This document shows positions 57,359 to 64,000 of a DNA stretch of 64,000 nt, one piece after another. The DNA comes from Mangrovimicrobium sediminis (GTDB taxonomy: Bacteria; Pseudomonadota; Gammaproteobacteria; Pseudomonadales; Halieaceae): contig NZ_SRLE01000001.1 in NCBI RefSeq assembly GCF_004745945.1, forward strand, positions 248,001 through 312,000, read 5' to 3'. Position 1 is the first letter of the stretch. The number at the start of each line of letters is the position of its first letter. Below the pieces are notes generated by a model that was not told the DNA's origin, did no database searches, and was given only the letters and a program-made list of their open reading frames with translations. The translations under genes were made by a program, and so were the position numbers.

Positions 57359-58228
57359 ATGTTCAGTGCCCAGTGTATCGATACCCTGCTCCGCCTGCTG
57401 CCACAGCCGGCGGTCGACCCCTCGGTGTACCCCGGCATCACGCTGATACGCTCGGACAGCACCACGCCGTGCACGGCGATAATCTACCAGCCGGTGTTCT
57501 ACATCGTGATCCAGGGCCAGAAGATGAGCCTGCTGGCTGGCGAGACCTACCGCTACGACTCCGGCCGCTTTCTCGCCTCCAGCGTGCCGCTGCCGATGGA
57601 GGGCATGGTCACCCGGGCGAGCGCGCGCGAGCCCTACCTCGCGATCAAGCTCGACGTGGACAGCCGGGTGATAATGGAACTGCTGCAGGAACTGCCCGAG
57701 CTGGTGCCGGCGCAGGATGCCAGTCGTGGCGTCTGCGTGTGCCCAGTATCGAAACCCCTGGTGGAAGCCGTGGAGCGCCTGGTCGCGAGCCTCGCCGATC
57801 CGCAACGCCGCCGCGTGCTCACCCCCATGCTGGTGCGCGAGATCCTGTTCTACGGCCTGCTCAGCCCGCAGGGCGCGCAGCTCGCCGCCTTCGTCACCCG
57901 CGACCGCCACCACCAGCGTATCGCGCGGGTGATCCGCCACATCCAGGAGAACTTCGACCAGCCGCTGGACGTCAACGCTCTGGCGAGCGTCGCCAGCATG
58001 AGCCAGAGCGGCCTGCACCAGCACTTCAAGGCGGTGACCAATGCCTCGCCGCTGCAGTACATCAAGGCCATTCGACTACACCGGGCACACCAGCTGGTGG
58101 CCGGCGAACACAAGTCGGTGAGCGAGGCGGCGTGGCAGGTGGGCTACCAGAGCGTGTCGCAGTTCAGTCGCGAGTACAAACGCCTGTTCGGCCAACCGCC
58201 CAGCCAGGCCCGTGCACTGTCGCAATAA
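57359..58228 (+). CDS. AraC-family transcriptional regulator
   Basis: 289 aa, ATG at 57359. The N-terminal about 160 residues (YQPVFYIVIQGQKMSLLAGE, then LLSPQGAQLAAFVTRD) are the AraC_N cupin domain. The C-terminal two HTH motifs are DVNALASVASMSQSGLHQHF and SVSEAAWQVGYQSVSQFSRE with the final YKRLFGQPP. It is divergent from the aldo/keto reductase gene 169 bases away, a layout typical for a regulator and its target. Confidence 0.94.
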   Translation: MFSAQCIDTLLRLLPQPAVDPSVYPGITLIRSDSTTPCTAIIYQPVFYIVIQGQKMSLLAGETYRYDSGRFLASSVPLPMEGMVTRASAREPYLAIKLDVDSRVIMELLQELPELVPAQDASRGVCVCPVSKPLVEAVERLVASLADPQRRRVLTPMLVREILFYGLLSPQGAQLAAFVTRDRHHQRIARVIRHIQENFDQPLDVNALASVASMSQSGLHQHFKAVTNASPLQYIKAIRLHRAHQLVAGEHKSVSEAAWQVGYQSVSQFSREYKRLFGQPPSQARALSQ

Positions 58229-58380
58229 AACGACCGACCGGCCGCGCGACCGCACCCTGAACATCCACCCACGCTATGCCCCTGCGGCATACCGACAAAT
58301 AAACCCCGGCTATTTGTGATTATTTTTAGTCTTTTTGCGTGAATCACCGCGCAGTTTTGCGCTACGGTCTGTTCATAGCA

Positions 58381-58470
58381 CTTCCGTACAAGGGCAAACC
58401 CATCGAAAGGTGGGGACGCAAAGTCAACGGTCTAAGGGGCGCAGGCCCTACGACGGCGGGATTACCGGGA
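58381..58470 (+). promoter_or_regulatory. Cyclic-di-GMP-I (GEMM-I) riboswitch
   Basis: The conserved core is present: AAGGGCAAACC, GAAAGGTGGGGACGCAAAG (tetraloop stem), GTCTAAGG, and GGCGGGATTACC at the end. P1 can form TTCCG (58382-58386) with CGGGA (58466-58470), whose last base is the A of the ATG start. Ligand-bound P1 would therefore hide the start codon, so cyclic-di-GMP would probably switch translation off. The direction is inferred. Confidence 0.93.
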
Positions 58471-58772
58471 TGACACCAATTCGACTACTAGTGCTGGCTC
58501 TCGCAGCCAGCTGCCTCGCCAGCGCCGCCTCCGCGGGCGATGCTGGCGACGCCGCGATGCGCTGTGGCCTGCGCCTGGGCGACACCTTCGAGCTGGACAA
58601 GAGCTTCGGCGAACGCAAGGCCGAGGCGGAGAAAAAACAGGCCGCCGCCCCGCGTTTCATGGACAGCTACCACCCCCACGAATTCACCCGCAACGCCAAC
58701 ACTACCCGCTCGGCCCGACGCGAACGCACACCCCAGGAATTCACCCTGGCGATGGTCGTGTGTTCCTGGTGA
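58470..58772 (+). CDS. Small secreted protein under c-di-GMP riboswitch control
   Basis: 100 aa, ATG at 58470, whose first base is inside the riboswitch P1. A frame from 58335 reads through the aptamer and is not used. Signal peptide: IRLLVLALAASCLASAASAG. The mature part is charged and short (DTFELDKSFGERKAEAEKKQ), with two Cys, one near each end, which could form a disulfide. No family recognised. Riboswitch control suggests a part in the motile-sessile switch. Confidence 0.85.
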   Translation: MTPIRLLVLALAASCLASAASAGDAGDAAMRCGLRLGDTFELDKSFGERKAEAEKKQAAAPRFMDSYHPHEFTRNANTTRSARRERTPQEFTLAMVVCSW

Positions 58773-58882
58773 GTTTGCGGTAAGCAGACCGACCCGACGC
58801 CGCACGGCGCCGACTCATTTCCCGCTGATTGCTTCCGGCCCGTCCGCCGTGAGGACGGCCAGGTTGAGGTGTGCCCGGGTGA

Positions 58883-60640
<1,758 letters not shown>

Positions 60641-60870
60641 TTGGTCGAATTCATCCCTGGAACTTGTTTGCAGACAAGTCGACTGCGTCGCTTACCGCGA
60701 GGCTCGCCCACGCATTCCGCCAAACAGCGGGCTACGTACTGGCCTGGACAAGAGTCGTACCCGTATTAATACAGGGTAGTCGGCGGCAGGGAAAGCCCTA
60801 GTTCATGAAAAGCCGAGAGTCAAAGCACAATGTGTGATTCAACTCGCATTTCGGGCAGCAATGAAGGCCC

Positions 60871-62628
60871 TTACTCTGCCCGACGCCGGGCGAACTGCGG
60901 CAGGTGATGCAGGAGCAGCGCCGCGAGGTCCTTGAAGTCAAAGGGTTTACTCATGAAATCGGTCATCCCGGCATTCTCACAGCGGTAGCGCTCGTCGGCC
61001 ATGGCGTTGGCGGTCAGCGCCACGATAGGCACGGTCTCCCAGCCGGGCAGCGCGCGAATCTGCTGCGCCGCTGCGTAGCCGTCCAGCACCGGCATGTGGC
61101 AGTCCATCAACACCAGGTCGTAGGTGCCGGCACTGCACATCTGCACCGCTTCCAGGCCGTTGGCGGCAACGTCGGCGAGGACGTCCACGTGCCTGAGCGC
61201 GACGGTGGCCACCTTCTGGTTGACGTCGTTGTCCTCCACCAGCAGGACGCGCGCGCCGGCAAAGGAATAGTCGCGAAACCGGGTGATCGGCTCCGGTTCC
61301 GCCTTGTTCAGGGCGCAGGCCGTATCCCTGGCCAGCGGCAGGCGGAACCAGAACTCCGCGCCGGTATCGACATCGCTGCGCACGCCGATCTCACCGTGCA
61401 TCAACTTGACCAGTTGCTTGCAGATGCTCAGCCCCAGGCCGGAGCCGCCGAAGCGCCGCGTGGTCGAGCTGTCGGACTGGGTGAAGCGCTCAAACAGGGT
61501 TTCGTGCATGTCGGGGTCGATACCGATACCGGTGTCACGCACGGAGATTTCAACGTTGTCGGTCGTCGCATCTAGCGGGGTGAACCGCACGTCGACGTAG
61601 ACGCCGCCATGTTCCGTAAACTTGATGGCGTTGCCCACCAGGTTGATCAGGATCTGCTGTATCCGGTGGGGGTCGCCCAGGTAGGGCTGCACCTGCGGTG
61701 GACGCGGCGGAAACTCCAGTGCCAGGCCCTTGTCCACGGCCATCTGCCCGGTGGCGTTTTTCACCTGCGCCAGGCAGTCCCACAGGTCCACGGAGATAGC
61801 CTCGACGGACAGCTTGCCGGATTCGATCTTCGACAGGTCCAGCACGTCGTCGATGATCGACTTGAGCGACTGCGTGCAGTCGAGGATCGCCTGCACCTGC
61901 TCCAGTTGCTCCGTCGACAGGCCGGTTTGCAGCAGCGCGTTGGCCATGCCCATCACCCCGTTCATGGGTGTGCGGATCTCGTGACTCATGTTGGCCAGGA
62001 ACTGGGCCTTGACCCGCGCCAGTCCCACGGCCTCCTGCCGCGACTGCTCCAGTTCGCGGGCCACCTCCTCGGCTTTTTCCTTCTCTTTTTCGAGGGCCAG
62101 CGTACGCTCGTGCACCAGCGTCTCAAGATTTTCCCGGTAGCGCTTGAGGGCGTCCTGTTTCTCTTTCTGTTCAGAGATGTCCGAGACATAGGCGAATATG
62201 TACTCCTCGCCGTCCAGTTCAAAATGGTGCCCCTTGATTTCAACCGGGAAGACCTTGCCATCCTTGGTGCGGTGGTGGGTGCCAAAGAATATGGAACCCT
62301 TGCTGCGAATTTCCGCCAGGAATCCGTCCCAGACCTTGGGATCGAACAAAGGGTCCCAGTCCCACACGTGCATGCCGATGAGTTCTTCGCGGGTGTAACG
62401 GAGCTTGTCGCAGGCGGACTGGTTGACGTAGGCGATGGTGGAGTCCGGACGCATCCAGAACACTTCGTCGGCGGCCATTTCCACCGAGAGCTGGCACAGC
62501 TCGAGATTGGAAAACACAGCGGGGGCGCGTCGGTGAACTGTTTCTTTCACCGACCCCGGATGCGCTGCGACACCGCCCGAGTTGGGCGTACCGCCACGCG
62601 CAGTTGGCGGTTCTCTGCCGGTTTTCAT
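60871..62628 (-). CDS. PAS-containing hybrid histidine kinase 2
   Basis: 585 aa from ATG 62628; the longer frame to 62781 carries unrelated residues. Domain order is the same as in kinase 1: PAS ([20 protein letters not shown]), HisKA ([13 protein letters not shown]), HATPase ([27 protein letters not shown]) and receiver ([17 protein letters not shown]). The two genes are tandem paralogs with the same size and no inserted element between. No output regulator is adjacent, so they may feed a shared phosphotransfer protein elsewhere. Confidence 0.95.
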   Translation of the reverse strand: MKTGREPPTARGGTPNSGGVAAHPGSVKETVHRRAPAVFSNLELCQLSVEMAADEVFWMRPDSTIAYVNQSACDKLRYTREELIGMHVWDWDPLFDPKVWDGFLAEIRSKGSIFFGTHHRTKDGKVFPVEIKGHHFELDGEEYIFAYVSDISEQKEKQDALKRYRENLETLVHERTLALEKEKEKAEEVARELEQSRQEAVGLARVKAQFLANMSHEIRTPMNGVMGMANALLQTGLSTEQLEQVQAILDCTQSLKSIIDDVLDLSKIESGKLSVEAISVDLWDCLAQVKNATGQMAVDKGLALEFPPRPPQVQPYLGDPHRIQQILINLVGNAIKFTEHGGVYVDVRFTPLDATTDNVEISVRDTGIGIDPDMHETLFERFTQSDSSTTRRFGGSGLGLSICKQLVKLMHGEIGVRSDVDTGAEFWFRLPLARDTACALNKAEPEPITRFRDYSFAGARVLLVEDNDVNQKVATVALRHVDVLADVAANGLEAVQMCSAGTYDLVLMDCHMPVLDGYAAAQQIRALPGWETVPIVALTANAMADERYRCENAGMTDFMSKPFDFKDLAALLLHHLPQFARRRAE

Positions 62629-62897
62629 TATTGTCTTACGTCCCTGTATCACGCTTGTGAGTGATTGCAACACACCGCGTCGCGCAATCAGCTCCGGCCT
62701 GGTTGCCGTCGGCGGATACGCCAGTTGACTATACGCGAGGCGTACCCCCAATAAAAGTGCGGCCAGGCAGGCATCGGGCACTCGCCCTGTGAAATACTTC
62801 GCAGTTCACTCACGGCCCTGCCAACGCACCGGGAATGGGTCGCCGGGAGACGAGCGACGACATGGGAGGGCGCCGGGTTTGCGGGCATAATGCCGTT

Positions 62898-64000
62898 ATG
62901 CACGAGGGAAAAACACAGCGCAGCGACGATTCACGCCAAACCGCGACGCCGGACCCGGTGGAGCCGGCCTACCCCGCGCGACTGGTCGGGCACGCCGACA
63001 ACGCACTGGCCACCTTTCGCACCCTGTGCGGCCGCGATGTTCTGACGGGGATGTGCGGGCGCGACGTCCTCGACGAGCGCATGGCCATCACCGGCAGGCG
63101 CCCCCGCGACGGCATGTCGCACAGCGGCGACTGCCGCCTGCTGCCCTGCGCCGATGCGATGCTGGGGGTCAACCTGCCGCGCGAGGATGACTGGGAATTG
63201 CTCCCGGCACTCCTGCAGGAGGCAGGCGACTGGCAGTGGGACAGCCTCGCCCGCTGCATCGCATCCAAGCCGGCGGCCCCCCTGGTAGCGCGCGCCCGCG
63301 AACTGGGCCTGGCCATCGTCGATGCCACGGCCGCACCGACGCTCGCTGACGACTGGCTGCTGCGTACAACCTGTGGCGAGCCCGCGCTGCGCAACGGCCC
63401 TCCGCGTGTCATCGACCTGTCGTCGCTGTGGGCCGGGCCGTTGTGCAGCCGCCTGTGGCAGGCGGCCGGCGCCGAGGTCATCAAAGTCGAGGGCAGCCAG
63501 CGGCCGGACGGCGCGCGCCGCGGCTCGGCGGCTTTCTTCCAGCGCCTGAACGCCGGCAAGCAATCGCTGCAACTGGACCTGCACCGGGAGAGCGGACGGC
63601 GCGAACTGCGCGCGCTGCTGCACAGCGCGGATATCGTGCTGGAAGCCTCGCGCCCACGCGCCCTGCGCCAGATGGGCCTGGTGGCCGAGGAGATCATCGC
63701 CGCCCGGCCGGGCCTTACCTGGGTGAGCATCACCGGCTACGGCCGCGCCGAGCCCCAGGGCAACTGGATCGCCTATGGCGACGATGCCGCCATCGCCGCC
63801 GGCTTATCTGCACAGGTCTTCCGCAGCAGCGGCGAATGGCGCGTGGTCGGTGACGCCATTGCCGACCCGCTCACCGGCCTGCACGCCGCTGTGGTCGGCT
63901 GGCGCAGCTGGCTGGCCGGCGGCGGCGAACTGCTGGACGTGGCACTGGCTCGCACAGTGCGCCACTGCCTGGCAAGCGACGCCGCACCCGGCGACGCCAA
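62898..64000 (+). CDS. CoA-transferase family III (CaiB/BaiF) protein, partial
   Basis: ATG at 62898; the gene runs off the right edge (about 367 residues visible). The CaiB core starts only around residue 170: R-V-I-D-L-S-S-L-W-A-G-P-L-C, then AGAEVIKVEGSQRPDGAR, FFQRLNAGKQSLQLDL and ARPGLTWVSITGYG. The first about 165 residues (DAMLGVNLPREDDWELLPAL and similar) look like a partial small domain of the same family, suggesting a fused or circularly arranged form. The Asp used in catalysis (near ADPLTGLHAA) is visible. Substrate unknown. Confidence 0.85.
   Translation, partial: MHEGKTQRSDDSRQTATPDPVEPAYPARLVGHADNALATFRTLCGRDVLTGMCGRDVLDERMAITGRRPRDGMSHSGDCRLLPCADAMLGVNLPREDDWELLPALLQEAGDWQWDSLARCIASKPAAPLVARARELGLAIVDATAAPTLADDWLLRTTCGEPALRNGPPRVIDLSSLWAGPLCSRLWQAAGAEVIKVEGSQRPDGARRGSAAFFQRLNAGKQSLQLDLHRESGRRELRALLHSADIVLEASRPRALRQMGLVAEEIIAARPGLTWVSITGYGRAEPQGNWIAYGDDAAIAAGLSAQVFRSSGEWRVVGDAIADPLTGLHAAVVGWRSWLAGGGELLDVALARTVRHCLASDAAPGDA

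Overview
The window is GC-rich bacterial DNA with a compact gene layout. The housekeeping genes (acnB, miaE, dbpA, cysS, glnS, lpxH, folD), a VPxPA-type C-terminal sorting protein and REP/RAYT repeats point to a gammaproteobacterium. A marine Halieaceae-like lineage is a plausible but unproven guess.

Positions 1-23,750 (minus strand) hold the promoter-proximal part of one long operon for a phage-tail-like extracellular contractile injection system (eCIS). In transcription order it encodes a degenerate receiver-like protein, a DUF4255/Afp16-like cap protein, an unrecognised 396-aa beta-rich protein, a giant 1153-aa sheath, a tube, a second sheath, a second tube, a small DUF5908-like protein, a LysM tube-baseplate adaptor, a split spike (gpD-like hub plus gpV-like tip), an unrecognised 260-aa protein, a gp25 wedge protein, a baseplate-J protein and a beta-propeller-fused TIGR02242-type baseplate protein. 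Three large proteins follow that share one N-terminal domain. The middle one carries a collagen-like stretch and a ComEA-like helix-hairpin-helix tail, and the last runs off the left edge. No ATPase, tape measure or PAAR tip is seen; these would have to lie beyond the left edge. A NarL/LuxR regulator sits just upstream on the same strand.

Positions 23,800-31,200 hold a long intergenic region, a predicted sortable surface protein, tRNA-Arg, tRNA-His, tRNA-Pro, a LysR regulator, folD and a stress-type cluster (double-BON protein, DUF1328 protein, small PRC-barrel-like protein). The BON gene has a GG-N10-GC sigma-54 promoter and convergent to it lies a sigma-54 activator whose receiver lacks the phospho-acceptor Asp. 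Positions 31,300-40,800 are core metabolism and translation (cysS, glnS, ppiB, lpxH, miaE, acnB), interrupted at 35.8-36.8 kb by two MITE-like, inverted-repeat-bounded palindromic elements.

Positions 40,800-44,450 are an AT-rich island with one 1046-aa gene that reads as a single-protein SIR2-STAND-TPR-cold-shock-domain defence candidate. From 44.4 to 55.4 kb the intergenic spaces are peppered with a GGGGTCAGAGCCC repeat, several as inverted pairs. One pair brackets a REP-associated tyrosine transposase. Genes between the repeats include dbpA, a YchJ-like protein, an HdeD-like protein, a cytochrome c-sugar dehydrogenase fusion, a P450, an MFS transporter with an apparently non-canonical start and a 42-bp repeat, a sulfotransferase and an Xre/2TM protein.

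Positions 55.5-64 kb hold a methyltransferase, an aldo/keto reductase, an AraC regulator, a GEMM-I (cyclic-di-GMP) riboswitch in front of a small secreted protein, two paralogous 585-aa hybrid histidine kinases, and the start of a CoA-transferase.
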